Assembly (NCBI GenBank): GCA_003508835.1
Contig: PUFA01000181.1
Coordinates: 1,922,001-1,986,000, forward strand
DNA length: 64,000 bases
DNA from: Eonycteris spelaea
Lineage: Eukaryota; Chordata; Mammalia; Chiroptera; Pteropodidae
Direction of reading: 5' to 3'
The notes under the pieces were generated by a model. That model searched no databases. It was not told the origin of the DNA and worked only from the letters and a program-made list of their open reading frames with translations. The translations under genes and the position numbers were made by a program. Positions within the stretch are counted from its first letter, which is position 1, and the number at the start of each line of letters is the position of its first letter. Positions 34,871 to 48,045 of this stretch are shown piece by piece.

Positions 34871-36164
34871 CTTGGCTGTGACTAGAGGACATTGTGAACC
34901 ACATACTCTTCTGTGACCCCTCCCCTTCCCTGCTTGCTCTGCTTCCAGCTTTCTGGGCATTTTCCCTTTCTGTCTGCAGCCTGGAGCTGCTCTTGAGGAG
35001 CAGGCAGGGCTCACCTCACCCTTTGTCCTGGCCTTCTTCATTGCAGTCTGGAGAAACCTGGGTCTTAACTGTTGCAAAAAAAAAAACCCCAGAGCTTGAG
35101 GACACTGAAATCCAGTTTTTTGCTTCTTTGACACCAAGTATCCTATGGGTGGTCTGGAGCCCCGTTTGAAACTCGTTGACATTTAACAGTTTGGTTCTGG
35201 TAAAGGTGATGGGCTTGTTGTGCTCTTGGAAACGGTCAGCGTGTCCCAGAAAGTCCGCGCTCCTTTCGGAGAATCAATTTGCATGTGGTTTCTGTTTAGA
35301 AGCCCTCAGCAGTTTAAGTTTCCTAAGCAAGTGATTAGTGCATAGTCAAAGTCTGATTCACTGGGACGTTTCTGTTCTGGAGGAGAAAGTTAGTCCAGTT
35401 CCAACCCCAGAAACTTTACACTCTCTGCCCGTTTTGGTTCTGGCACCAGAGGCTTCTGGAAGCAGCCCACAAGAAGTTGCTGGCGCACCTGGCCTCAGAG
35501 TGTCCACAAAGGGCAGCCTCTCACTGAGCTGTCTTGGAAAACTAACGTTGGTGGAGTCATGCTGCGTCTGATTCTGAATGCCATGCATGTTATTATACCT
35601 TGAGAATGTGCCGTTAAAAAATGGCCATTCATCTTGGCTGTAGAAGAAACCTCAGACTTTCATCCCCCCTGGCTCAGCTCAGGGCAGCATCTCCTGGAGC
35701 CAGAGAGAATGTAAAACTTTCCCCTCCTTGGGACTCAAAGAAAAGGAGGGATTTTCTCTGCAACTTTGTGACAGTTTATTCACGGCCACCTTCCCTTTAT
35801 CCCACAAGTTGGAGAAGCAGGCTGATTTTTCTCACATCTGCATATAGTATTTTAGGCTCACATTTAAGTCCTCTCTAAAGGTTGGTGGCTGGTAGTAGAG
35901 AGCAAAGAGGTACTGGTACTACCTTACCCTATCATCTTAGGTGAGTCGTCTTGCTCCCATCCCTACATCCATAGCACATGGACAGTTTTCCTCCCCAGGG
36001 GCCCAAGAGCCCATGGGGACAGTAGAAGAAGGATATATGAGAAAGGAGTTTGAAAGGTTAAGAGCGTAATGTAGTTTGCTTCCCCTTGCTGGTGTTTTTA
36101 GCAGTGAGGATTTCATGGTACACATGGACCTTCCATGCACACATATCTACACATCTGCCTTAGT
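34871..36164. other. Intron sequence, unassigned
   Basis: An A-run at 35076-35087. The 145-codon minus-strand frame at 34745-35182 has no recognisable domain and begins inside a MIR. Confidence 0.5.
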
Positions 36165-36480
36165 TAGGAGTTGTTTACAAAGAGCAGAAACTCATTCAAG
36201 CTGGCATAAATAGATAGGGTTCAGCTTGCAGAATGCGATTGTTAATCACACGGCATCCAGATAAGAAGTCGAGTTCCACTGGGATACAACAGGACCAGAA
36301 TGGGGTTTCAGAAAAAGGTCCCGCTCACCTTCCTTGGCAGCTGCACAGTTTCTCTCATTTGCTTCTCTGTTCCCTGACTCCTGGGTGTCTGTCTTCCTCA
36401 CTGTCCCTTTTCTTTCAGCTCTGTTTCTCTGCTTGTCCCTGGGCCAGCATGGCTACACCTGCCTCTACTTGACATGAGTT
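36165..36480. repeat. Interspersed repeat of uncertain family
   Basis: GCAGAAACTCATTCAAGCTG and GCATAAATAGATAGGG resemble a widespread mammalian repeat that I cannot name; the rest is pyrimidine-rich and diverged. Confidence 0.45.
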
Positions 36481-36929
36481 TTTGTCCCCACCTCTACCAT
36501 TGTCTGAATAACGCTTCTCCATCTTTTTCACATCCCTGCCACACTTAGAAAATGATCATTGTTTGTCTTAAAGGGATAAAGAGACAAGGCAGCTTGCTAC
36601 CAGACACCAAGGACTAGTCTGGGAGGATCAATATGGCACCCTCCCTCAACTATTTGTAGCACACTGGTTGGGGAGCTCTGACTTCACTGAATCTATCTTC
36701 GGACCCAATTTCTAAATTCTCAGGAGAGAGTATGATTGGTGTCAGATCAAGTGTCCCTACCTCCAACAGTCATCTGTGGCCTGATACTAGAACCCATGGA
36801 ACAAACATACCTCCAGGCTCACCACTGTGCGGGTGGGAATGAGCAGGACAAGGGCTGGCACGCCAGGTGCATGTCCAAATAGCAAGTAGGTTCTGGAGCT
36901 AATCAGCCTCCTTTCCTCCCTCGAAGGCA

Positions 36930-37025
36930 AGGACATTTGTCCTTAATTTCTATATTCCTGCACTATCTGACACAAATCCTTGGCAGATTAGAGGCCCAAT
37001 AAATGTCTATTGATGAATAAATAAC
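36930..37025 (+). mobile_element. L2/MIR 3' tail
   Basis: GAGGCCCAATAAATGTCTAT then TGATGAATAAATAA is a typical L2/MIR tail. Confidence 0.55.
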
Positions 37026-39630
37026 TAGGCTTGTGCATGATGTAGACCTGATGTTCTTCCAAGCAGCATCTTGAAGTGTGACAATTGACCTATCTAGAAA
37101 ACCCGGTCATCTTCCCACCCCCTACATCATGTCCTTAGACGCTGCTTCACTCCTTTTCTCTAGCACATCTAGCAATCGGGATCGTTCATGCTGTTTTCCT
37201 TTTTCTTGTTACCGTCTGTAGTCTCAGAATGAGAGCAGTTAACCAGCGAGGCGGGCCGCCTAAGTTTGTTCTCTGTTGTGAGGCATTTGGAACCAATTGT
37301 GTGGTGGCCCCTTTGAGTTAGCTGTTTAGAAGTAAAACAACACACACTGATACTGCATTGTAAAAATGGCTTTCCGCCCAATGTCTTGGACTTTTGTGTT
37401 TCTGTGAAAACGCCCACATACATTTCCTGCTGGATTTTTTTTCTTAATAGCTGGGCATTAACCTGACAAATACTACTACAGTATTTTTAAAATTCTGCAG
37501 ATGTTAAGCTAACAGCGGCACTACCTTTTGGAGATAAGAAATCAGCATTCAGTAATTGGGAATAAACTGTAGGTGGCTGACATCCTGTTGAGAGTGACAA
37601 TAGACCACAGAGAACCTCTGCTTAATTAATAGTTTCATCTGGGATCCTTCACTCAGCCTGTTTTATAACAACTTTATGTGGCAGAAGGAGAGATGTGAAT
37701 TGATGTTTCTTTGTAAGGATAGGGGAATGTAGTACTTTATTCTGTATTTACTCCCATATTTATTTCTATATTGGGTATGTAGCCTTTTTTTTTTTTCTTA
37801 TTCTACATGAATCACTTGGATGCATAAATTCAAGGACATATGTTTGCGGCTCTCACACATCTGTCTTGAATTTCATCTTTTCCACCCTGTCTTCTACTTT
37901 CCAAACAATTTACCTCCCTCTTTCTCTCTCCCTGCTGTTATTTATTTCATTGTGCCGTGGAACCCTTTCATTTCAAGAGCTGGCAGAGGGGAACAATGCA
38001 AGCCACAACCCATTTCTATATAAAGGCTCTTAGAGCATGGCGATCAAAGTGTCTTCGTATAGGATACGATTCTTTTCACTTGGACACAGCTGGTCCCTAG
38101 CAGAGTGACTAGTGCTGATTACAGGCTGTGGAGGAGCCTGGTTTGCTGGGTTCCCAGTGATGTAATGTTGTTCCCATCATGGACCCATCCGGTCCAGTGT
38201 ACCAAGGACCTTCATGTGCCAGGCTCCGTGCAGAATGGTCCCTTATGACTATCACTTTGATCTTTTTTCCAGACTAGGAATTTCTCACAGCATTGTAAAT
38301 AAATGTTCCCTTTCCTCTCTTGTCATTTGGCTGGGGCTTGGTGGAACTTCCTGAAGCAGGAAAGTGGTAACAAGGGGTTTAACAGGGCACTTGGAAAGTT
38401 CTGCCAAGAAACAGAGTTTTCTATGCAGCCAGGGCAAGGAAAAAAACCGCCCTGATACAATAACAATCAAATAGGAAATTGAAAGGAGTGCTCTTGCTGA
38501 GTGCTAATGGCTCCACAGTGGACCAGGTATGGATGGCGCTGAAATGATAAGCATCTCTGTAATTCTCACAAACCACACTTCCTGCTCCTATTTTCATTTG
38601 GAGAGTGGACATGGAAAAGCTCACCCTACTGACTTGTAATTTATAGCATTTGGATTAGTAGGTGTTATGCAGTCACATTCCTAACTGACTGGAAGCTGCA
38701 GAAAGTTTGGAACCTATTTCTTGATTGCTTTTTGGATAGCAACTTATTTAGTAGCTGTGTAGGAACAACGATGAATGTGTGAAAATGAAATACCAGCTTG
38801 CTTGTTTTTCATGCCGCGTCTGTGGAGACCAGTGTGAGAAGCTAGTAAGTGATTCTTTCTCAGCTTGAACATCATCATCATCACTTATCAAGGACCTACC
38901 AAACATGATGCACTGAAGATGCAAAAGCATAAGATTTAGTCCATCTGAAGGAAGGCAATGCAAGATGGTTTTTGGGTTTCGAACCCTGTGAGGATGACAG
39001 TTGCATTCTAGACAGGTGGGATTATCTCTTGTTATTGACTTGGTGGGTCACTTCACATCTGGAAACTCCCTTGTTTCCAGAGTTCATGAAATCTACCTCT
39101 TTTTGTCATTGAAACTTTTTACTCTGGTACCTAGTCCTAGGGTTTCTAGCATGGGCAGTAAATCAGGCTGGGCATGTCATTCACGTGCTGAAAAGCAGAG
39201 CCTGGAGCCCAAGGGCATGGCTTGTGAGCCCACCCAGAAGCGAGGAGGCTTGGGGAACCCTATTGTCCTTCCTCAGGAACCTGAACTACCTGGGGAAGGT
39301 CTGTTTTCCAATGAAGAAGTCTTCATAGTAGGGTTTTTATTTTTATTTTTTAAATAACAACAAAACAGAGCCTTGCATGGCATATTTTTTGCAAAGTCCC
39401 TTCCTTAGCTATGGCCAGTTCCCAGATTTGATTGCCTTACATCTTATATTAAGCCATGAAGGATAGATTGGTTGGGGTGAATTGATGGCATCTACCACCT
39501 TCCAACTGAGGGAGGGGAGGAGTGGGAGATATCACTGCCATGACAAGCAACTTCCCCCAGCAGAATCCCCGGACCTGCAGGGATGGCACCCCTCCCTCTA
39601 CAGTCCTTATTCCTAAGGTTCCTTTCTTCC
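37026..39630. other. Intron sequence, unassigned
   Basis: T-run at 37784-37798 and a short ATC run at 38870-38882. No interspersed repeat could be named. Confidence 0.5.
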
Positions 39631-39706
39631 TTGTTTTGTTTTGTTTTGTTTTGTTTTGTTTTGTTTTGTTTTGTTTTGTTTTGTTTTGTTTTGTTTTGTT
39701 TTGTTT
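39631..39706 (+). repeat. (TTTTG)15 pentanucleotide array
   Basis: Seventy-six uninterrupted bases of the TTTTG unit. The long minus-strand reading frame through it (KQNKT repeats) is an artefact of the array. Confidence 0.98.
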
Positions 39707-41314
39707 CAACCTTATGGACCCTATAAAAATCTGGTGTGCAGATGCTCAGAATTTGTTTCTTTTGGTCAGACCTTAACATTCTGGGTAGAACTTGTATGGT
39801 GACACGTCTCTCAAAGGAGGTGGCAGATCAAGGATCCCGGTGTTCAAGTAAAAATACACTGCTCGGAGTGAATGTGGGTGAACTTGAAATCTTTCCCGAT
39901 AATATCAGCAGAGGAATCCACAAGCCACAAGCCACAGAAACTCTATCGCCCACCAGAAGTGATTGCCTTTGGAGCTGGGATGTGGTCTCTCAGATTCCAG
40001 ACCAATTCTGGCTCCTTGTCCTCTCTGTTATACGAAAACTGCAGCCACTTCTTTAGTTCTCTTTCTTTGTAGCATTTGGCCCGAGTCTGTTATTACTAGC
40101 CACCCCCTTGCTGTTCCAAACCACTCTGCCCAGTAGAGTTTTTGTACCAGATGGGACTTTAGGAAATCCCTCTGTCAGCTTGCGAGAGCTTCGGCACAGG
40201 GAAGCAGAGCAGCCTTTCACTCCGTCTGTGGTTTCGGCCAGAAAGAACTTGGCAGCCATATGTCGCTTTGTACTCCCAACAAACTGCTCATCTCCTGGCT
40301 TGTTGAGTCATTAGAGCAGGAAATGGTATGGCTAGCCAATGAACCTCTTTCATTGGTGTTAGAAATGATACCGGGTTCCAAGTGTTTGAGAACAGGGCTT
40401 TCCAACCCCGCAGTGAACTAAAGTGATTAAGAACTATTTTGCATTTCAGCACTTTTGAAAGGGTGAGAAGAAAACGCATTTTCGTCTTTATATTTGTGAG
40501 TGAATATCATTTTATCTCCTTAATCTCGCAGTATTGTTGGTTGATGCCAGTCTGAAGGTGCAGCTTTCTGAAAGGACGTTTAGTATAGAAGCAGGGTTGC
40601 TTGGTGAGTGGCTCCTGAGAAGGATGGAGTGTGGAGGAAGAAGAGGCCACTGGTGTCTTAGAATGTGCTTGTCAGCTTCTTCGATTGCTACTGCATGTGG
40701 GCTGCAGCCTCTTTCCTGTTCTCACCCTTCATTCTCGCCAGGAGCCCGCTGTAGCCTTCCTTCATCACCAGAATCGTAAACCGTAGCCCACTGCCGATGC
40801 TGGCAGCCAGGCCTTTGAGCCGCGTGGAACACTTGCTTTTTATTTTTTAACTTCGACTGTCACCTGCATGGCTACCATCAGCACATTGTGTCTCTGCTGG
40901 TTGTTCAGAATTAGCACCATTTCTTAGTGGGGTTCCACCACTCTCTCCCATATTGAGAAAGGAGCCACAGAGTGGATTCCCCTTTGGAAAGTGCCTTTAT
41001 TTCCATGAAGAATAGGAGCTGTTACCATTGTTGTGGTGGTAGAGGCTCCTCTGCTCTCTCCTTCCTCTCAGGGACAGTCTGCTTCCCTTCTGGCAGAGAG
41101 GCTCTTGTAAAATATTCTGTATTTATATGTGTGGATTTGTCTGGGTCCCAGCCCTGGCAGGGACTGGTGGCTCTGTGGTGTCCTGATCACCATAGTCAAA
41201 AATACTACTTAATAGCTCTTGCAGTTTGAGGACTGCGTGCAGGCCCATTGCCCTAAATGGGCTTTCTGATATAAGATCTGGAAGGGCACACATTGAAAGC
41301 GTGCTTATGTGAGT
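39707..41314. other. Intron sequence, unassigned
   Basis: Nothing recognised. Confidence 0.5.
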
Positions 41315-41512
41315 GCTGTGGTGTGTCAGGGACAGTTCTGAGCACTTGCTATGTGTAATCTGTCCTTACTGTGTAATCCAGGGAGGTAGATGCCACCAGA
41401 CCATTTTTAAATCGAAGAGAGTGAGTCTGGGGGAGGCTAAGTAATTTGCCTGAGATGGCAGAGCCAGGATTCAAACCCAGGCCATCTGTCCTAGAGCCTG
41501 TGCTCTTCCCTG
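41315..41512 (-). mobile_element. MIR SINE
   Basis: TGAGCACTTGCTATGTGTAA, AGGCTAAGTAATTTGCCTGA and GGATTCAAACCCAGGCCATC are reversed MIR. Confidence 0.85.
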
Positions 41513-42129
41513 CTTCACTCTACATACAGCCTTGATAAAGTGAGGATTTGGGGCTGCTAGAACACAGCCACCCCTTGAAAAGGAAGGACGAAGGGGCAGT
41601 GGTTGTTTTGTGTTCAAAGCGCAGTAGAAGCATATAGCGTGCAGTCCTTTTAATTGGCAGTGTACTTGAAAAGACTTTGGAGTGACAAGTTGAGATGGAA
41701 GCCTAGCTTGCTGTGAACCAGTGGGGTGTGTGGTAGAAGGCTGGCTGATGATGAAGACAGGCATCTCTTGGATAAAGAGATAAAAAGAGGAATACCATAT
41801 CAGATTCTTTACCTCATACTAGCAGCAAATTGATTTCTGGTGTAAAAGAATATCTTAAAAAGTGATGTGAGGCTCTTAAGAACTTAAGAAGTCTCCACAC
41901 CACCAGGCTGGGACTAACTGGCATTTACTTTATAACGTCTCCTGGCCTGGTTCCTCTGTCTGCAGGTTCCCAAACCGATGCAAGGCCCAAGGGGTCATTT
42001 CTCCCATCCTTCCTCCACCAGAATGGAACCTGCAGCTGACATGGGTCTGAATGAGGGTTAGAGGGATCATCACATTTTTCCACTTATGGTCAAGGAAAAA
42101 TAACAGTATCTCTTTAGGTGGCATCAGCA
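41513..42129. other. Intron sequence, unassigned
   Basis: Nothing recognised. Confidence 0.5.
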
Positions 42130-42325
42130 GCAGCATTTCTAACATTTATTGAACACTAACTATAAACCAGGCAATGTTCTAAGTGTTATATGCATATCCA
42201 TCCAATTCTAACAGCAGCACTATAAAACAGGCATAAAACTTGCTCAGGGTCATCCAGCAGGTAATGTGGTAGATTTGAATCCGGGACGTCTAGCTCCAGA
42301 ACCCTTTTCTTAATCATTTTCCCTA
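42130..42325 (-). mobile_element. MIR SINE
   Basis: CATTTATTGAACACTAACTA, ACCAGGCAATGTTCTAAGTG and GATTTGAATCCGGGACGTCT are reversed MIR. Confidence 0.8.
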
Positions 42326-42599
42326 TACCCTACTTTCCTCTGACAAACAAAAGTGTTGACTACAGATTGACTGACTAACAAGGACCAGACTGTTGGTTCT
42401 TGCAACCACCCCTGTCTGGAATGAAAATGGTTACATGCGTAGATGTTTGAAATGGAAAATGTGTTTGAGTTAGCACTCCTGGCATAGTCACTGCACTAGG
42501 GTGGAGCCATCTTTCTTATTGCCCTTTTTGTTCATATCTCCTGGCAGTCGTCACGATCTGCCTCATGTTATGCCTGTACGTATTACTCATAACTTCATC

Positions 42600-42660
42600 T
42601 TTTATTTATTATGGTAAAATATATATAACATGAAATTTGCCACTCTAAAAATTTTCCACT
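42600..42660 (-). mobile_element. L1 3' scrap
   Basis: ATAACATGAAATTTGCCACT is a short L1 3' UTR remnant. Confidence 0.5.
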
Positions 42661-43424
42661 TCTAAATTATCAGGTTCCTGAAGGCAGGCACAGTATCTCT
42701 TACCCTTCATTTCCCTGGCAGCAATTTGATTAATATTTAAGTAAGTCACACCTAATAAAGCTCTGTTGGATAGCGTAACCCAGCTAGGTCAGCTGTAAAT
42801 TGGTTGGAAAACTGTAACTGTCCTGAGATTTAGAGAAATAAAGAAAAAAATGTTAATGTCCCTACTACCCAGTCTTTTCTTTTTCTTTATTATAGCCTGG
42901 AGCAGCAGAGATGGACCCAGAAGGAGGGCATGTTGTGCGTTTAACGCCTGGTTCTTTTGTCTGTAGGAAGCAGAGTGGACACATTATTCTCGAAACATCC
43001 CACTCTTGTGACCATGGTGTCATAGGTCTTCTCGATCGTTAATCTAGCTTCATAACTACAAATCCTCTCTCAGGTGTTTGGTTTCTCATAAGCTAGGGAT
43101 GGTCCCAACCAGGCTGGCCCAGCCCACCGACATTTTTTCCTTGGTCTCGCATGCTGGTCGTTCTGTGCGTTGGCTCCAGTAAAGGAGAGATGGGACGGTG
43201 AGGAGGGTGCAGGGATCAAAGGCACTGTTGATAAAGGGAGGAGAGCTCTTAATTCCACTAGTACTTGTTTCGGGTAATTTATTCTGCAATTTAAAGAACC
43301 TTCTGGGCCCCCAAATATCTCAAGGAACTAGGAAGAGTCTTGGTCATAAAGAGGCCCTTTAAACAGCTGAACTTGATTGCTAGCTAGGCTGACTTATCCA
43401 CTGTGTTTCTTCTCTCCTGTCCTC
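42661..43424. other. Intron sequence, unassigned
   Basis: Nothing recognised. Confidence 0.5.
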
Positions 43425-43510
43425 CATTCACTTCATTCATTCATTCCTCCATTTGTTCATCCATCATTTATTGAACACATAACATGTGCCAAGGATTGTA
43501 CTTGGCCAAC
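43425..43510 (-). mobile_element. L2 3' tail
   Basis: TTCATTCATTCATTCCTCCA and CATTTATTGAACACATAACA followed by TGTGCCAAGG are the reversed L2 end. Confidence 0.65.
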
Positions 43511-43639
43511 AGCTGTACTAGGCTGTAAAATTTCAGTCACAGGTCAAATCGTACAGTGAGAATCATGCCTCAGAAGCCAGATGTGGTCTTAACTCTGAGG
43601 ATAGAAGGACCAGGTCCTGCTGGAGCATTTAGAATGCAT

Positions 43640-43970
43640 CTGACATAACAACAATCATTGACATTAACACTAGCAGCTAACTATAATAATATAGTTCCTA
43701 ATTCATGCCAGGCCCTTCTCTAAAGGCATTATGTCACACATCTAATCTTCACAACAGTCCAGTAATGTGTGGGTACTGTTATCACCATTTTACAGATGAG
43801 AAAACAGAGAGAGAGAGGGAGAGGGAGAGAGAGAGAGAGAGAGAGAGAGTGTGTGTGTGTGTGTGAGTGAGTGTGTGTGAGTGTTAGGTAGCTTGTCTGA
43901 GGTCACTACCTAGCAAGTGGGAGGAACAGAGTTAGACCAGAGTAGTCTGGCTCCCGAGGCTGTGCCAAGT
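43640..43970 (-). mobile_element. MIR SINE with a microsatellite inside
   Basis: TTCATGCCAGGCCCTTCTCT, CCATTTTACAGATGAGAAAA and, beyond the microsatellite, AGGTCACTACCTAGCAAGTG are reversed MIR core and tail phrases. The GA/GT array sits where MIR reads GAGGCTCAGAGAGG. Confidence 0.85.
43805..43885 (+). repeat. (GA)n(GT)n compound microsatellite
   Basis: GA units with a few GGGA interruptions change to GT units at about 43850, then degrade through GTGAGTGA. Confidence 0.97.
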
Positions 43971-45290
43971 CACCTCTGGTATATATACTCCCTTAACATA
44001 GGAAAGTGGGGCAAGGGGAATTTCTCCTTTCAGACTGTATATATAATGAATGGGCTTTGGTTGTGTTTGGTTAGGAAGCGTGGGGACACTTTTAAGGACC
44101 TGTTTTCAAAAGCTGCACACAGGAAGGATGGTGTTAACTGTGACAGGCGTTTGGTGGAAGGGCAAGAGTAAAGTCTGCCTGCAGAGGCTCCGGCTGACCT
44201 TGCCGAAGCAGGTTAACCCTACATCTGTGTTAGCTTTGGCTTGATCCCATGGATTTGCAGCAGCTGTTGAGAAATAAAAACTTAGACCCCCAGTCAAGTG
44301 CAAGGCCCTCTCAGAATGAGAGGGAGATTCCATGTCGCCCTCAGGAGCCGAGGCTTCTCGGAAATCACCAGGTTGCATTCCCCTGTGGCATCTGTGGGTG
44401 CTGACTAATTCCACCCATGTTTCAGATTAGCTCAGCTTTATGGTTTGCATTTGTACAGTCTACCAGTTCCCCATCCTGTCCCTTTTGACATTTGCCTCAT
44501 TGTTTCATGGGACACTATAAAAGCGTTTCTGACCAACATTCCTAGAATGATGCAGCTTCAGCCACAACCTTGGAATCGTTAATCAGAACCGGCCTCCAGG
44601 CTGAGGAATGGGAACTTTTAAGTAACTCAATAGCCCATTTTGTCATCCTTTTCGATTTTTGCCAAGCTGAGCTAATGTCATCTCCTCTTTCTTTTTCTGT
44701 TTCATCTTTGTCATCTTGCTTCTGAATTCAGCAAACTTATAAACACTTAGATTGCCAGGCTTTGGGGTTTTGTTGAGACCTAGTCTGTCAGAGTTACCTG
44801 GCCTCTGGGTAGCTATGAGAGGAAGTGGTTCAGCAAGGCCATCGTGTCATCAAAGTGAACTTGGGGTGGACTTTCTTGCCAGGACGGTCACTGGAGGGAG
44901 AGCCAGCATTGGATGTAAAAGTCATTTGGTCTTTTTCAACTGCAGAGATGCCTGTCAGTTTAGCCCTTTGAAGTACATGTATCAGTTGCCATTAGTTTTT
45001 TTGTCTGTCGATGTCCAGTGGAATGGGAGCCATTGCTATCAGTCCAGTGTCCTGATTCAGAGGCTGCGGGATGGGAACCGCCTGACTCAACTTCTCCTCC
45101 TACGCTCTTCTGTAACAGACTGTACTGTATTTTACGCTTCGTCATCCAAGCCAGGAGGTGAAGACACAAAGTAGGAATTCCTGTCAGAGTCAGATGTGAT
45201 GTCAGAGTCCTCTGGAGAGAAAAGCAAAATCCACAGACTCAGTTTTTAAAAAGATTTCCAGATGCCCCTTTAAAACCTGGAAATCCAAAA
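43971..45290. other. Intron sequence, unassigned
   Basis: No repeat named. The 140-codon frame at 44752-45174 has no recognisable signature. A CTATAAAAG motif lies at 44515. Confidence 0.5.
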
Positions 45291-45398
45291 TGGGAGATGG
45301 GAAAGAAGGAGAAAGAAAGAAGGAAGGAAGGAAAGAAAGAAGGAAGGGAGGAATATACGAACAAACGAACGAAGGAAAGGAAAGGAGAAGAAAAAAGG
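45291..45398 (+). repeat. Purine-rich (GAAA/GGAA)n tract
   Basis: About 110 bp of imperfect GAAA and GGAA units broken by a short ATATACGAACAAACGAACG segment. Confidence 0.95.
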
Positions 45399-45639
45399 CA
45401 AGCAGACTACATAAAACTGGCCCAAAAACATGTATGTGGTTTGCAAAAGGTTCTTATGGCAAAACCACCACTTGTTACACAAGGAAATCTCCATTTTTGT
45501 ATTTAGCCTACTAACTATATACAGTTGATGGATTAACTTTAAAAGAGAGTTGACAGGAAAATGTTGTTTGAAGAGGATGCTGACAAGACAAGGGGGAAAT
45601 AAGCATAAATTTGATTCAAATATTAATAATATGTCCCCT

Positions 45640-45835
45640 GTGTATGGTGCTTTAGTTTTCAGTGTCTCCACACACATCACCTCATCTAAGTTCCATATTC
45701 ATCCAGTGATACGGGTATTACTGTGCTAGGCGAGGAGGTGTGACTTGCCCTAGGTCTGGTACCATGTCGCCTATTGACATCTAATAAGATGTCAAGGCCA
45801 GTATGTAAACCTAGGCCCCTTGAATTTTATTTTCT
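45640..45835 (-). mobile_element. MIR-like SINE fragment
   Basis: CATCACCTCATCTAAG and GTGACTTGCCCTAGGTCTGG resemble reversed MIR; strongly diverged. Confidence 0.5.
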
Positions 45836-47685
45836 TCTTATACTCCATGTGTCCTTCTAAGAAGGAACTTTAAGACAATGAGAAAACACTGAATGCTTCT
45901 GACTTTGATTAAATGCAAATATTGTACCAAGGGAGAATATGAACTTATTTCTTGCAGATCCTCAAAAGTAGGTGCAGTGAGTGCTCAGTCATGTGTGGTT
46001 CTGATCTTCACCATCCTAAAGGCAAAGGGATGAATTAGAGACCAGGAGGTAATCGGCTCTGAAGGAGTTCAGAATGTAGCAGCAGCAATATAATGAGATT
46101 TTAATCTCCCACTCTTGACTATTGCAACATCTTAGAGTTTAGGCAAATGCTGATTTTTATTAGAGAGAACATTCATGACAAGATGGGGCAATATCATAAA
46201 TCTCCTCGTTGAATCGAGGTCAAGTTTTACACTAAAATGAACTCTTAAGACAAGGGGGTCTTTATTTGGGGGCCGCTCCAGGGATGGAATCAGACAGGTT
46301 CACTAACAGGCTTCAAGGGATTCAGGAACTCTATGAAATTACACACAGACCCTTTTGTGCATGCGCATTTTTCTCTGGTGAAAGGAACTATGTAGCTTTT
46401 GTCCTCAAAAGTGTCTGTGACCCAAAATTGGTTCTGAAACCACTATTTCTTAAGAGACCTCTTTGAAAACCTTTAGTGAACTTCAGATGTCACACATACT
46501 TGAAAAGGCACAGAGGTGAATCTTGGTGATCGTTGCTTTAAGCTCAAGGATTTCTTTCGTCACCATAAGAAAACCATCATCAAAGTGGATCTATATGACT
46601 TTTTTTTTTTTTTAACATAAGGTTCACTTTCTGATTTGGGCATCAAAATTGATATGGTTGGAATGATCTTCCTATGCCTTCTGCACTGTTTCAGAGCAGA
46701 GTAATGGCGATGCTACAACCTGGGAATGATTGTCCCATGCAAATCCAGAAATCACTGATGAATGACATAAGTCCCTAAATAAATCACTACCATATAAAAT
46801 TAGACCATGCCATGTTAGTCTACAAAAAGATTAACATTTCAGTCTCAGGCGTAAGTCTAAGAAGCCTAATTTTTTTCCCCCATTAAACCAATGGACCTTT
46901 ACTTGAAAACCAAAGACTCAACAAACATGAATAAAACGCAAGCCAAGACCGCCTGTTTTTCTTGAGTCCCACGGGGAGGGAAGGAAGATAAGGGCCATAG
47001 GTGCTACAGTTCCTTCTCTCTCCAAGGAGGATTCTGAGAGAAAAGAAATATCTGTGGTGATTGGGAGTGGAGCAGGGGGAGGTGTTATAGTGTTTCTGCT
47101 ATGCAAGGGACCCAGAAAAAATGAGTTCTTTCTTATCAGTCAAGAGGGGAGTCTTAAAAGGAACAGACTAATACCCTTAGGCCATCCCAAGCAGGCCAGC
47201 TTCAGGACCTCCTTTTATGATGTCACCTAGAGGACTGTCCTGACTCACACTGAGTGGCCACGCATTTAAGGGCTAGGTTGCCCAGGTACCAAACCTACCA
47301 TTAAAAAAAAATGTATATATATGCCAGGAGCCAATCACATGCCTACATTTCAAGTATAATATGGATGCCTAGATTCAAACTACTCTAATCATGTCGCACC
47401 TGCCGTTTTCATATATAAGGCTCACAGGCTGCAGTTTACAGAACAGTCTAATTATCCCAAAAGAGAATCTTGTTACAAGATGCCATTTGCTTGTGGGAAC
47501 TCCAAGCCCCAGGGGAGATATGATAATAGTGATCCCTTCCCAACATATGTGACCAGGGAAGAGTTATTTTATGAAGGCAAGGATGGTTTTAACTGCTAAT
47601 GAAATATACCACAGTAGGTCAAAAGAATAGCCACAAAGTAACCATCCATTCCTGATAAAACTTTTGGTCAAAAAGTTACAGAAGG
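45836..47685. other. Intron sequence, unassigned
   Basis: T-run at 46600-46613 and a short ATATAT stretch near 47315. Nothing else recognised. Confidence 0.5.
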
Positions 47686-48045
47686 CTATTTTTATTGTCA
47701 TAAAACACACATAACATAAAATTTACCATCTTAACCACTTTTTAGTATATAGTTCAGTAGTATTAAATACATTCACATTGTTTTGCAACCATCAGCACCA
47801 TCCATCCCCATAACTCTTCCTCTCGTAAAACCGAAACTCAAACCTATTAAACAATAATTCTTTATTCTCCTGTCCCCTCCAGCTCTTTGGCAACCACCAT
47901 TATAATTTCTGTCTTTATGATTTTGACTAAGTACCTCGTATAAGTGGAATCATACAGTATTTGTTGTTTTGTGTCTGGCCTCAAGGTTCATCCATTTTGT
48001 AGCATATTTGCATTATTTCCTTCCTTTTTAAGGCTGAGTAATTAA
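47686..48045 (-). mobile_element. Old L1 3' end
   Basis: CATAACATAAAATTTACCAT, TTTGCAACCATCAGCACCAT, AAGTGGAATCATACAGTATT and TTTAAGGCTGAGTAA are the reversed L1M 3' end. Confidence 0.8.

Noticed and set aside
34745..35182. Longest open frame of intron 1, 145 codons on the minus strand
   Set aside because: It overlaps a MIR at one end, shows no domain, signal or codon pattern, and has comparable frames on the opposite strand.
39449..39779. Minus-strand frames with KQNKT repeats
   Set aside because: They are translations of the TTTTG array in two frames.
44752..45174. 140-codon + strand frame
   Set aside because: No recognisable family, no splice-site or polyadenylation context, and a competing minus-strand frame covers the same place.
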